From an uncultured Collinsella sp. (GTDB lineage Bacteria > Actinomycetota > Coriobacteriia > Coriobacteriales > Coriobacteriaceae), in contig CAUDZT010000049.1 of assembly GCA_958453935.1 (NCBI GenBank), positions 1 to 16,023 on the forward strand: a stretch of DNA of 16,023 nt. The letters are read 5' to 3'. Under the pieces are notes generated by a model that saw only the letters and a program-made list of their open reading frames with translations, searched no databases and was not told the DNA's origin. Below, piece by piece: positions 5,901-14,656 of the stretch. Each line of letters opens with the position of its first letter. Positions within the stretch are counted from its first letter, which is position 1. A program made the position numbers and the translations under genes.

Positions 5901-5992
5901 GGGAATCCTCCGAATATAGATCGGCCAACGCAGGCACACGCCACACGAGGCGCCTTCGCATGATGGGCCAATTGTAGCCCACGGGTCACACG

Positions 5993-7045
5993 CTAAACGA
6001 ACCGTACCCCGAATCCGCGTTTGATGAACGGCAGCAGCTCCATTGCCTCGGGCGTGATATGACCCGCAACGTTCATGCGCTCGTCACCGGGAAGATCGAC
6101 CCGCGCAATCTCAAGCTCGCCTTCGTAGCGCCCATATCCGCTATTGCTCACAGCGGTCGACCCCGCCTTTCGCGGCAGGCCGGCTCCGGCATCCGTCGGC
6201 ACGGAATCCGGCTTATGCGTCGTACGTGACTCCTGAGACCTAAAGATGAGGACACTCGAGTCGGGCCGGTCGTGATGAATCTGCCCACGTACATAGGCAT
6301 AACCAGACTCAAGCTCGCATTGCAAGTCCACGTATCCGGCGGAAACTTGAGCAAACTGCGCCCAGCCCGCATCGGAAAGATCGGGGTCGCCGACCAACAC
6401 AATGTCGCAATCGGCGCCATGTGCAAGCTCAAGCATGTTGAGGGCAACCTTAGACGCGCGACCGCGCTGCGCCTCAACCGTCGGCAGTCCCTCGAATACC
6501 GGCCCGCGAACGTTAGCATCACCCGGCACAAAAGCCATGATTTCGAATCCAAGCGCCGCAAGACGAAGATTCACCCGAGCAATGTCCTCCAGAGCTAAAC
6601 CGGTATAAGGCTTGGGGTAAAAATTGTGACAGGCGGCAAAACGAGTCACATCGGCACCGGCCTCACGCCACGATGCGATTTCATCAGAACTCACCGTCGA
6701 TGCATTGACCACAATGCGAAATACACCGGACAGCTCCGCGACCCGCTGGGCGCTAAAGCCATAGTCCAAACGAAGGTATTCCAACCCCAGATCGCGCAGG
6801 TCCTCGATACGCTCAAGCCCGAGCAAATCGCACGTGCGCGGTCCCACATCGGCAATGAGCGCAATGCCGTGGGCGGAAAGCAGCGACAGTACATGACGGA
6901 CCTTATCGGCATACGCCGCTCCCCCATCCTCGGGAATATGCAGCGAGGTGAACGCATAGCGTGCACCCGCCGCGGCGCCACGCTCAATCGTCCGCTCAAT
7001 ATCCTGCAGAGGGCTGGAAAGATAAATCGAAATACCCGTTTTCAC
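5993..7045 (-). CDS. mupG: 6-phospho-N-acetylmuramidase (DUF871 family)
   Basis: A 350-aa cytoplasmic enzyme. The family (MupG, formerly DUF871/YbbC-like outer surface protein) hydrolyses MurNAc-6-P-GlcNAc, giving MurNAc-6-P for MurQ and free GlcNAc. Seen: the N-terminal TIM-barrel opening TGISIYLSSPLQDIERTI...YAFTSLHIPED, LIADVGPRT, LRLDYGF, and CHNFYPKPYTGL near residue 140, all characteristic. The C-terminal third is the small second domain; about 270-300 is a Ser/Thr/Pro-rich, probably flexible linker. The start is GTG at 7045 with AGGAG (7059-7055) and a 9-nt spacer. It is the last gene of the murRQP cluster, which supports the call strongly. A strong terminator sits immediately before its ribosome binding site, so its expression may depend on read-through. 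Confidence 0.92.
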   Translation of the reverse strand: MKTGISIYLSSPLQDIERTIERGAAAGARYAFTSLHIPEDGGAAYADKVRHVLSLLSAHGIALIADVGPRTCDLLGLERIEDLRDLGLEYLRLDYGFSAQRVAELSGVFRIVVNASTVSSDEIASWREAGADVTRFAACHNFYPKPYTGLALEDIARVNLRLAALGFEIMAFVPGDANVRGPVFEGLPTVEAQRGRASKVALNMLELAHGADCDIVLVGDPDLSDAGWAQFAQVSAGYVDLQCELESGYAYVRGQIHHDRPDSSVLIFRSQESRTTHKPDSVPTDAGAGLPRKAGSTAVSNSGYGRYEGELEIARVDLPGDERMNVAGHITPEAMELLPFIKRGFGVRFV

Positions 7046-7061
7046 GCTTCAACGCTCCTTT

Positions 7062-7095
7062 AAAAAAGGCCGGCGGAGCAGTTAGCCCCGCCGGC
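7062..7095 (-). terminator. Intracluster terminator between murP and mupG
   Basis: On the minus strand GCCGGCGG (7095-7088) pairs with CCGCCGGC (7076-7069), followed by C and a six-T tract (7067-7062). The T-tract ends two bases before the AGGAG that serves mupG, and no convincing promoter is seen between 7163 and 7096. It probably reduces mupG expression relative to murQP. Confidence 0.85.
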
Positions 7096-7162
7096 ACAAC
7101 CATAGCATCAAGAAATCTGCCGCGCGCCGCGAGCTCTGAGCAACACGGCTCGCGATATCAAA

Positions 7163-8593
7163 CTACTCGCCAAAGAACTCGTTGATCTTCTGCTCGTCGA
7201 CGCCAAAGAACCACGTCAGGACAAAGCCGGCGGCATAGGCAAGCAGCATAGCGGCAACGTAGCCGAGCTGCTGGCCAGGAACGACGATCAGCAGGCCAAA
7301 CAGACCGGAAACGCCCTGAGAAACCGTGCCGATGTGAAGCAGCGCCGCGAGCGCGCCACCAAATCCGGCACCCAGGCAGGCCGTCACAAACGGACGAACG
7401 AGCGGCAGCGTAACAGCATACATCAGAGGCTCGCCCACACCCAGGATTCCAACGGGAATGGACTCTGCGACGTACTTCTTGAGCTTGGCGTTCTTGGTCT
7501 TAAAGTACAGCGCCAAACCGGCACCGACCTGGCCGCCGCCAGCCATCATAAGGATGGGAAGCAGGTAATTGATACCCTTGGTAGCGCCGTCGGGATCGTT
7601 GAGCATAGCGTGGATCGGCGTGAGCGCCTGATGCAGGCCGACGGACACCAGCGGCAAGAAGCCTGCCGACAGGATATAGCCGCCCAGGACGCCCAGCTTC
7701 TCGAAGATAAAGGTCAAAACGCTAAAGATGGCAGTCGTCAGCCATGCGCCAACCGGCTGGATGACGAGCATCAGAGCAAAGGCACCGATGATGAGCACCA
7801 GCAGCGGGGACAGGAACGTGTCGAGTGCGTTGGGCATAACCTTGCGAATCTGACGCTCCATCCAGGCAAAAAATGCACCAGCGATAAGAGCCGCGATCAT
7901 GCCGCCCGCTGCGGGGTTGTACTGCGCATTGGTGAGCGGCAGCAAAATGGCAGTGGCAGGATCAGCCGCGCCAGGCGCAAGCAGGGGCATGGCACTGTTG
8001 GCGATACACATCATGCCGGCGATGCCGCCCAGCGCAGCGGATCCACCAAACTCACGTGCCGCGTTATAGCCCACCAAGATGGGCAGATAGGCAAACAGGG
8101 CCCAGCCCATGGAACGAATGCCCTGGTACCACCACTCGCCCGCAAGCGCGCCTGCCGTCGAGACGTTAATGACGTTGCAGATACCGTTGATGAGGCCAGC
8201 CGCAATGATGCCGGGAAGCAGGGCGACGAAGACATTGGAAATCTTCTTGAGGAAGGCCTGAACCGGCTTGGACTCGTACTTTGCCTTCTGCGCGGCCTTG
8301 TTTGTGGCCGCAGCGTCAACCACGCTCTCGTCAGCAACGCCTTTCGCAAGGCCGGTGAGCTTGGAGAACTCCTCGAGCACCTTATTCACCTTGCCCGGAC
8401 CCAGCACGATCTGCATCGTGTCGTCCTCGACCAAGCCCATCACGTCGTCGAGTGCCTTAATACCCTCCGTGTCGACGTTGCCCGTGTCTTTGACGGTCAC
8501 GCGCAGGCGCGTCATGCACGCCGCGTTTGCCAACACGTTGTCTTTGCCGCCCAAAAGGTCCAGCAGCTTTTGAGCCAGCTCTTTGTTCGTCAT
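7163..8593 (-). CDS. murP: PTS EIIBC transporter, probable MurNAc / MurNAc-GlcNAc specific
   Basis: A 476-aa membrane transporter of the glucose/sucrose-type phosphotransferase family. Seen: an N-terminal EIIB domain (about 1-85) with the phosphorylated cysteine at Cys26 in ACMTRLRV, a linker of about 25 residues, then an EIIC domain (about 112-465) with many membrane segments and the conserved GEPLMY motif near residue 395. No EIIA domain is attached, as in MurP and SacP-type permeases, so a separate EIIA must supply phosphate. Specificity for MurNAc or the MurNAc-GlcNAc disaccharide is inferred from the neighbours murQ, murR and mupG. The ATG at 8593 is preceded by AAGGAGG. It lies 57 bp after murQ with no terminator between, so they are co-transcribed. 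Confidence 0.9.
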   Translation of the reverse strand: MTNKELAQKLLDLLGGKDNVLANAACMTRLRVTVKDTGNVDTEGIKALDDVMGLVEDDTMQIVLGPGKVNKVLEEFSKLTGLAKGVADESVVDAAATNKAAQKAKYESKPVQAFLKKISNVFVALLPGIIAAGLINGICNVINVSTAGALAGEWWYQGIRSMGWALFAYLPILVGYNAAREFGGSAALGGIAGMMCIANSAMPLLAPGAADPATAILLPLTNAQYNPAAGGMIAALIAGAFFAWMERQIRKVMPNALDTFLSPLLVLIIGAFALMLVIQPVGAWLTTAIFSVLTFIFEKLGVLGGYILSAGFLPLVSVGLHQALTPIHAMLNDPDGATKGINYLLPILMMAGGGQVGAGLALYFKTKNAKLKKYVAESIPVGILGVGEPLMYAVTLPLVRPFVTACLGAGFGGALAALLHIGTVSQGVSGLFGLLIVVPGQQLGYVAAMLLAYAAGFVLTWFFGVDEQKINEFFGE

Positions 8594-8650
8594 AACTCCT
8601 CCTTGTATTGGGTATCTCGTCTGGATGTCATATCAGCTCACGCCGCGCAC

Positions 8651-9574
<924 letters not shown>

Positions 9575-9584
9575 TTCATTCACC

Positions 9585-10436
9585 TCATCTTTCCTGTTTC
9601 TCGATGTAGTTTTGCTTAATGACATGCGTCGCCCGTTCGTAGTCGCTGGCAACGTAAGCAGCGTACAGGGCATCGACAACCATAAGCTGGGCCATACGCG
9701 AAGCCATGGCACCGCTGCGGACCAAGGGTTCACTCGCAGCGACGCCGAGCACGGCATCGGCCACGGTGGCAAGCTTGGATGATCCATCTACTTTGGTAAC
9801 GGCCACAACGGGACAGTTGTGACGTTGAGCCTCGGCGGTGCAGTCCAGCACCTCTTGCGTCAAGCCCGAGTAGCTAAAGGCGATTGCCATATCGCCCTCA
9901 TGCATGTTCTTGGCACACAAGAGCTGATCATGCCAGTCGTCGTACAGATGGCACTCCTTGTCGACACGCATGAGCTTTTGCGCCAGATCGTGCGCGACCA
10001 AACGAGAGGCACCGATACCGAACAGATTGACCGCGCGTGCCCGCTTAAGATAGGCCGCACATCGCTCCAAGACGGTGTAATCGAGCGTTCGCGCCGTCGC
10101 TTCGATCGTGCGCACGTTGCTTTTCATCACCTTCCCCACGATACGTTCGACGCTGTCATCCATGGAGATGTCCTCGAGGGCTACGTCTTTCTTGTCACCT
10201 AAGAGCGCCAGCTCGGCAATCAGTTCGCGCTGGAACTCCTTGTAGCCCGCAAAACCCAAACGCTTGCAAAAGCGCAAAATGCTCGAGGGCGAGGAGAACG
10301 TGGCATCGGCAAGACCGCGGACGGACAGCCCGACCACCTCGTGCGGATGAGCGCTCACATATGCGATGACATTGCGTTCCGCCGGGCTCGCGCTGAGCTC
10401 ACGCTCGCGAAGCCGCAAAAGCAATCCGTTTGCCAT
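9585..10436 (-). CDS. murR: RpiR-family transcriptional regulator, probable MurR
   Basis: A 283-aa regulator. Seen: an N-terminal RpiR-type helix-turn-helix domain (about 1-77) with SPAERNVIAYVSAHPHEVVGLSVRGLADATFSSPSSILRFCKRLGFAGYKEFQRE, and a C-terminal SIS phosphosugar-binding domain (about 110-250) with VNLFGIGASRLVAHDLAQKLMRV and AIAFSYSGLTQEVLD. In other bacteria MurR senses MurNAc-6-P and controls the MurNAc genes; that role here is inferred from position, as the first gene of murR-murQ-murP-mupG. The ATG at 10436 has GGAGG (10449-10445) with an 8-nt spacer. A GTG at 10445 overlaps the ribosome binding site and is unlikely. Whether it represses or activates cannot be told from sequence. 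Confidence 0.9.
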   Translation of the reverse strand: MANGLLLRLRERELSASPAERNVIAYVSAHPHEVVGLSVRGLADATFSSPSSILRFCKRLGFAGYKEFQRELIAELALLGDKKDVALEDISMDDSVERIVGKVMKSNVRTIEATARTLDYTVLERCAAYLKRARAVNLFGIGASRLVAHDLAQKLMRVDKECHLYDDWHDQLLCAKNMHEGDMAIAFSYSGLTQEVLDCTAEAQRHNCPVVAVTKVDGSSKLATVADAVLGVAASEPLVRSGAMASRMAQLMVVDALYAAYVASDYERATHVIKQNYIEKQER

Positions 10437-10470
10437 CTCAAACACCTCCGTTGAGAAGAATTAAAGACCA

Positions 10471-10510
10471 ACGAACGATTCGTACCGGATACAAACAGCT
10501 TTTACGGTAC
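10471..10510 (-). promoter_or_regulatory. Possible operator region upstream of murR
   Basis: Two inverted repeats lie between the murR start and the next gene: ACGAA-CGA-TTCGT (10471-10483), and GTACCG (10482-10487) with CGGTAC (10505-10510). They are 35-75 bp upstream of the murR ATG, where an autoregulating RpiR protein would be expected to bind. No convincing -10/-35 pair could be fixed. Visual assignment only. Confidence 0.3.
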
Positions 10511-10616
10511 ATTGTGCCGCATCGTGGCGCACAAAGGACGAGCGTTCTACCGCTCGCCCCTCAAATCCGACCGCTCGGAAATACGCGCGACACAAAATAA
10601 TTCAACAAGGTCGCAT

Positions 10617-10642
10617 TATCGGTAACAGGGCTGTTACCGATA
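10617..10642. other. 26-bp perfect palindrome, candidate serine-recombinase site
   Basis: TATCGGTAACAG (10617-10628) and CTGTTACCGATA (10631-10642) are perfect inverted copies around the dinucleotide GG. This 12-2-12 layout totals 26 bp, which matches the layout of crossover sites used by Hin/Gin-type DNA invertases (two 12-bp half-sites and a 2-bp core). It begins 39 bp beyond the stop codon of such a recombinase gene. No second copy is seen in the window, and no U-tract follows, so a terminator is less likely. Use as a recombination site is inferred. Confidence 0.55.
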
Positions 10643-10681
10643 CCGCCTCGCGTGGGCGCCAATCGGACGTGCCGCAAACCC

Positions 10682-11287
10682 CTACCCCGCCTCGCGCATC
10701 CAGCGATCGAACGTCCCCACGCACACGCCCAGGCACTTTGCTGCCTGGCTGCGGGTAATATTGCCCGCCTCATAGCTATCGCGTACCAGATCAAACTGAG
10801 GAGGGCACGGCTTGCGAGGTCGACCGAAACGGACCCCTCGCGCCCGCGCCGCTGCAATTCCCTCCGCTTGGCGCCGATGGATATTCTCGCGCTCCACCTG
10901 CGCCACGTAGCTCAGCAGTTGCAGCACAATATCGGCAATCAGGGTATTAGTCACATCCGGCGTGCCGCTTGCCCTGGCGCGCGTGTCAAGCAATGGCATG
11001 TCCAACACCACAATGGCAACCCCGAGCTCCTTGGTAATGCGACGCCATTCCTCAAGAATCTCGGAGTAATTACGACCAAGTCGGTCGATAGAAAGCACCA
11101 CCAGCACGTCCCCGTCTCCCAGGACGTGCAGCAGCTCGCGATAGCGCGGTCGATCGAAGTCCTTGCCGCTCGCATGGTCGGCATAAATATTCGCCGAGCC
11201 CACGCCATAGGCGCCCAGCGCATCCAGCTGCCGATTAAGATTCTGATCGCGCGAACTCACCCGCGCATAACCATACACCGTCGCCAT
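10682..11287 (-). CDS. Serine recombinase, DNA-invertase (Hin/Pin) type
   Basis: A 201-aa site-specific recombinase. Seen: an N-terminal resolvase/invertase catalytic domain, VYGYARVSSRDQNLNRQLDAL, with the nucleophile at Ser11 and Arg9 nearby; HASGKDFDRPRYRELL; VLVVLSIDRLGRN; and then a long helix QLLSYVAQVERENIHRRQAEGIAAARARGVRFGRPRK, the dimerisation helix and minor-groove linker. The C-terminal helix-turn-helix is about 170-199 (ITRSQAAKCLGVCVGTFDRWMRE). Length and layout match small invertases and resolvases (about 180-210 aa), not large serine integrases. All key residues seem intact. The ATG at 11287 (MATVYGYARVS) fits the family start; a TTG at 11317 would add ten residues. No transposase accompanies it. 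A 26-bp palindrome lies just beyond its end. Confidence 0.92.
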   Translation of the reverse strand: MATVYGYARVSSRDQNLNRQLDALGAYGVGSANIYADHASGKDFDRPRYRELLHVLGDGDVLVVLSIDRLGRNYSEILEEWRRITKELGVAIVVLDMPLLDTRARASGTPDVTNTLIADIVLQLLSYVAQVERENIHRRQAEGIAAARARGVRFGRPRKPCPPQFDLVRDSYEAGNITRSQAAKCLGVCVGTFDRWMREAG

Positions 11288-11305
11288 CTCATCCCCGCTT
11301 TCTTG

Positions 11306-11346
11306 TAAACCTGCCAAAAAGGGACAGGTTTATTTTGGTAGGTTTT
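11306..11346. repeat. Overlapping alternative hairpins before the recombinase gene
   Basis: Two mutually exclusive stems share the segment 11307-11313. One pairs TAAACCTG (11306-11313) with CAGGTTTA (11325-11332). The other pairs AAACCTGCCAAAA (11307-11319) with TTTTGGTAGGTTT (11333-11345), with one G-T mismatch. They lie in what would be the 5' leader of the recombinase transcript, ending about 20 nt before the ATG. This could be an extragenic repeat or a leader that switches fold. Confidence 0.65.
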
Positions 11347-11401
11347 ACCTCTCGAATAGCAGGTAAGCGGGCGGCCGAGCAGACGGCAAGGTAGCCATGA
11401 T

Positions 11402-11439
11402 CCAAATGCGGAGGGCGGCCCCGAAAGACCGCCCTCCGC
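11402..11439 (-). terminator. Probable terminator after rnr
   Basis: A perfect 11-bp stem: GCGGAGGGCGG on the minus strand (11439-11429) pairs with CCGCCCTCCGC (11418-11408) around a 10-nt loop. The following tract is weak (ATTTGGA). It lies 26 bp after the rnr stop. Confidence 0.65.
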
Positions 11440-11464
11440 TCTCCCGCCATGAGTCGAGATTTGG

Positions 11465-13600
11465 CTAATGGATAAGCTTAAAGTCCAAGTGCCCACGCGT
11501 GGTATTGACGCGCGAGACCTCGATAATCACGCGCTGACCCAGTTCATAGCGAGTCCCCGTGTCGGCACCTGCGAGCGTGAGCGCATCCTCGTCGAACTCG
11601 AACCACTCGTTGCCCAGGCTCTTGATCGAAACCAAGCCTTCGACCTGCGTCAGGTCCAAGCGCACAAAGAGGCCCATGCTGCTAACCCACGAGACGGTTC
11701 CGGCATAGCGCTCGCCCAGACGGTCCTCATAGTACTGGGCAATCTTGATCTTTTGCGTCGCATGGCTAGCGGCATCTGCCGCGCGCTCGGCATCGCTGCA
11801 TGCGCGGCAGATCTGCGGCAGAATGCGCGGCAGCGACTCGCGCCCCTTGCCGATCAGCCGCGGCGTACGGACCAGGGCGTCCTTGCCGCCGAGCTGCTCA
11901 TAGGCCAACTGCAGTTTGAGCACGCGGTGCACCACCAGATCGGGGTAGCGACGGATGGGACTCGTAAAGTGACAGTAGCACGGCGCGGCGAGCGCAAAGT
12001 GGCCCTCGTTGCGCGGCTTGTACAGTGCGCGCTGCATACTGCGCAGAAGCAGCGTGTTGACGAGCGGTGCGTTGGCCGTACCGGCGGCAGCATCAACTGC
12101 AGCCTGTAGCTCATCGGGACTCCCCAGGGCGATACCGGCAGCACGGCGATCGTCGATGATGCCTAGCTGCGCCAGCGCAACTGCGGCACCGTGCAGGCTA
12201 TCGGGGCTCGGATCCTCATGCACGCGATAGCAGGCCTCGATATCACGGTCTGCCAGCCACTCTGCAACGCACTCGTTGGCGAGTAGCATGGCTTCCTCGA
12301 TAAGCGACGTGGCACACGAACGCTCGCGCGCCGCAATCTGCACGGGTGCTCCGTCCTCATCCAATAGAGCGCGAATCTCGGCCGTGTCAAAATCGACTGA
12401 GCCGCGGGCACGACGAATACGACGGCGAAGTTCGGCGAGTTCGTTGGCGGCGACAAGGAAATCGCCGAGGTCGACGTTATAGCCGCGAGCAGTTTCCTCG
12501 CACGCAAGACCGCGCTCAAGCGCCTCCTCGCGCGAGGCCTCAGCAGCCGCAACATCCTCAGCGGCGCCTTCCAGCACCGAATACTCAACCGCGCCGGCAC
12601 GCACCAGCAGCGCCTCGGCGCCGTCATAGTCCATACGCACACGCGAGCGAATCACGCTGGGGTAAGGATCGTAATGCCGCACGCGACCCTGCGCATCGAG
12701 CTCAATGTCAACGGTAAACGCAAGACGGTCCTCGTCAGGGCGAAGCGAGCATAGGTCACAGGACAGGCGTTCGGGCAGCATGGGAAGCACGCGATCGGCC
12801 AGATACACCGATGTCGTACGATGGCGAGCCTCAAGATCGATATGCCCGTCCCAAGCCACATAGTGAGAAACGTCAGCGATATGCACACCCAGCTTGTAGC
12901 CACCCTCGGGCGTGCGCTCAAGCGAAATGGCATCGTCAAAGTCGCGCGCGTCGACCGGGTCGATCGTGATGACAAAGCGGTCGCGCAGATCGCGGCGGAG
13001 CGGGTCCTTAAGCGCCGCGGACACATCGAGCGAAAGCCCCTCGGCCTCGTCCAGCGCGGCCTCGGGATAGCTATCGGTATAGCCGTAACGCGCCATCACG
13101 TATTGAACGCCCAAATCGGGCGCGTCATCTCCGCCAATGCGGCGTTCGATCGTCACGGTGCCCGATTCCAGGCGCGTCGGGTAGGTCAAAATGCGCGCGA
13201 CAACGGCATCACCCGGGTGGACGCCCAGACGATCCGCCGAGGTATCCTCGGGCAGAATGAAGAAGTCGGCCTTCAGGCGCGAATCGAGCGGCTCGATCAC
13301 ACCGAGCGGACCAGCGGTCTGGTACGTACCCACCACGCTTATGGCTGCGCGCTCAACCACGCCTTCGATCACGGCGCGCCGCTCACCGTGCGGGCTGTTC
13401 TTAATGCTCACGGCAACGGTATCGCCATCCATGATCTCGCGCTTACCGCGGCCCATAACCTTGTAGTCGCCGCTCTCGGTTATGACATAGGCGCCATGCT
13501 CATGGAGCTGCACGCGCCCGGTCAGGCTCGGACGGCGTTCGCTGCGCACCGGCCCACGCTTATTGCGAGCACCGCGCTTATGCTTGTTATTGCGCCCCAT
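11465..13600 (-). CDS. rnr: Ribonuclease R (RNB-family 3'-5' exoribonuclease)
   Basis: A 711-aa processive exoribonuclease that degrades structured RNA, including messages released by tmRNA-SmpB. Seen: a basic Lys/Arg-rich N-terminus (1-25), cold-shock/OB domains (about 28-195), and the RNB catalytic domain starting with the metal-binding motif DPVDARDFDDA (about 214-224). Then come GVHIADVSHYV, LPERLSCDLCSLRPDEDRLAF and HFTSPIRRYPDLVVHR. A C-terminal S1 domain is at about 628-709 (GTVSWVSSMGLFVRLDLTQVEGLV). The length fits RNase R better than the shorter RNase II. The ATG at 13600 is preceded by AAGGAGG. It has terminators on both sides, so it is probably a single-gene unit. Its functional partner smpB lies about 8 kb away on the same strand. 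Confidence 0.96.
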   Translation of the reverse strand: MGRNNKHKRGARNKRGPVRSERRPSLTGRVQLHEHGAYVITESGDYKVMGRGKREIMDGDTVAVSIKNSPHGERRAVIEGVVERAAISVVGTYQTAGPLGVIEPLDSRLKADFFILPEDTSADRLGVHPGDAVVARILTYPTRLESGTVTIERRIGGDDAPDLGVQYVMARYGYTDSYPEAALDEAEGLSLDVSAALKDPLRRDLRDRFVITIDPVDARDFDDAISLERTPEGGYKLGVHIADVSHYVAWDGHIDLEARHRTTSVYLADRVLPMLPERLSCDLCSLRPDEDRLAFTVDIELDAQGRVRHYDPYPSVIRSRVRMDYDGAEALLVRAGAVEYSVLEGAAEDVAAAEASREEALERGLACEETARGYNVDLGDFLVAANELAELRRRIRRARGSVDFDTAEIRALLDEDGAPVQIAARERSCATSLIEEAMLLANECVAEWLADRDIEACYRVHEDPSPDSLHGAAVALAQLGIIDDRRAAGIALGSPDELQAAVDAAAGTANAPLVNTLLLRSMQRALYKPRNEGHFALAAPCYCHFTSPIRRYPDLVVHRVLKLQLAYEQLGGKDALVRTPRLIGKGRESLPRILPQICRACSDAERAADAASHATQKIKIAQYYEDRLGERYAGTVSWVSSMGLFVRLDLTQVEGLVSIKSLGNEWFEFDEDALTLAGADTGTRYELGQRVIIEVSRVNTTRGHLDFKLIH

Positions 13601-13677
13601 GGCGCCTCCTTGCTATCGATGACGAACTCCAAAGAGTCTACCCAAATGATTCGCTTTCCTGCCGTCCCCTAGAGATC

Positions 13678-13711
13678 AAAAAACGGGCCGCCCCATAAGA
13701 GACGACCCGTT
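13678..13711 (-). terminator. Intrinsic terminator of ftsE-ftsX
   Basis: On the minus strand AACGGGTCGTC (13711-13701) forms an 11-pair stem, including two G-U pairs, with 13692-13682, followed by a T-tract (13683-13678). It lies 25 bp after the ftsX stop, ending that operon before rnr. Confidence 0.88.
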
Positions 13712-13735
13712 GGAAGGGATGAATTCCAGACATGC

Positions 13736-14656
13736 CTACACGCGCAGGTAGCGGCGCATGGCTATGGCAGAACCAAAGAGACCGATAATCACGCCGACCA
13801 GAATCAGCGCAGCATAGGTCACCAGGTAGTACTGCATCGGCAGGGCAAACGACATCCAGCCGATGCTCTCCTGCAAACGCGGAATCATCAGATTGCGCAG
13901 CAGCTCCAGAACGCCGATGGAAAGCAGCGAGCCCAAAATGGCCTGCAGTACGCCCTCGGTGATAAACGGACCACGAATGAAGCCGTTGCTGGCGCCGACC
14001 AGACGCATAATCGCAATCTCACGACGACGCGCCGTGATGGACAGGCGAATCGTGTTGTTGATGAAGATGAATGCGATAAAGGTCAGAAGGCCAACGAGCA
14101 CCACGGCGGCGATGCGAATGTAGTTGGTCACCTGGAACAGGCGGCTCACTTCCTCCTGGCCATACAGTACGCTCGCGTTGACGTCGCCGTCGTCCGCGAT
14201 CTTTTGGAAGTCGGCATTCTTCTTGAGCTTCTTGGCCGTGCTCTCGACCTGAGACGGATCGTCCATCTCAATCGCAAACGAAGCCGGCAGCGGGTTCTGG
14301 CCATCGAGCGCGCTCATGGTGGCGTCGGCGTTGCCCGACATCTTGCTCGTATACTCGGCCAGCGCGTCGTCCTTGTCCTTATAGGTCACGGACTTGACGT
14401 TATTCCATGTCTTAAGCTCGGCCTCAAAAGCCTGAACATCAGCCTGATCGGCGTCATCGCTAATGAACGCGTTGATGACAACCTGATCCTCGACGGTGCC
14501 GATCACGGAGTTCAGCATCGCGGAGCCCATGATGAACAGGCCGATGATAAACAGCGAAAGGAAGATCGTGATGACGGCGCCGAGCGAGGTAGTCCAGTTA
14601 CGGAAGAAGTGGCTGATTGCCTCTTTGAAGGAGTAGCCCACGTTAGTTGGTGCCAT
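13736..14656 (-). CDS. ftsX: Cell division protein FtsX
   Basis: A 306-aa membrane protein that with FtsE forms the ABC-type complex controlling peptidoglycan hydrolases at the septum or side wall. Seen: a short cytoplasmic start (NVGYSFKEAISHFFRNWTTSL), TM1 about 24-50, an extracellular domain about 51-180 with many Asp/Lys residues, TM2 about 183-207, the cytoplasmic NNTIRLSITARRREIAIMRLVGASNGFIRGPFITEGVLQAILG typical of FtsX, and two C-terminal membrane segments ending AIAMRRYLRV. The ATG at 14656 lies inside the end of ftsE (14-bp overlap), with GGAGG about 11 nt upstream, so translation is probably coupled. Confidence 0.95.
   Translation of the reverse strand: MAPTNVGYSFKEAISHFFRNWTTSLGAVITIFLSLFIIGLFIMGSAMLNSVIGTVEDQVVINAFISDDADQADVQAFEAELKTWNNVKSVTYKDKDDALAEYTSKMSGNADATMSALDGQNPLPASFAIEMDDPSQVESTAKKLKKNADFQKIADDGDVNASVLYGQEEVSRLFQVTNYIRIAAVVLVGLLTFIAFIFINNTIRLSITARRREIAIMRLVGASNGFIRGPFITEGVLQAILGSLLSIGVLELLRNLMIPRLQESIGWMSFALPMQYYLVTYAALILVGVIIGLFGSAIAMRRYLRV

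Noticed and set aside
5966..5984. Possible terminator after mupG (TGGGC...GCCCA)
   Set aside because: The stem is only five pairs and no T-tract follows on the minus strand.
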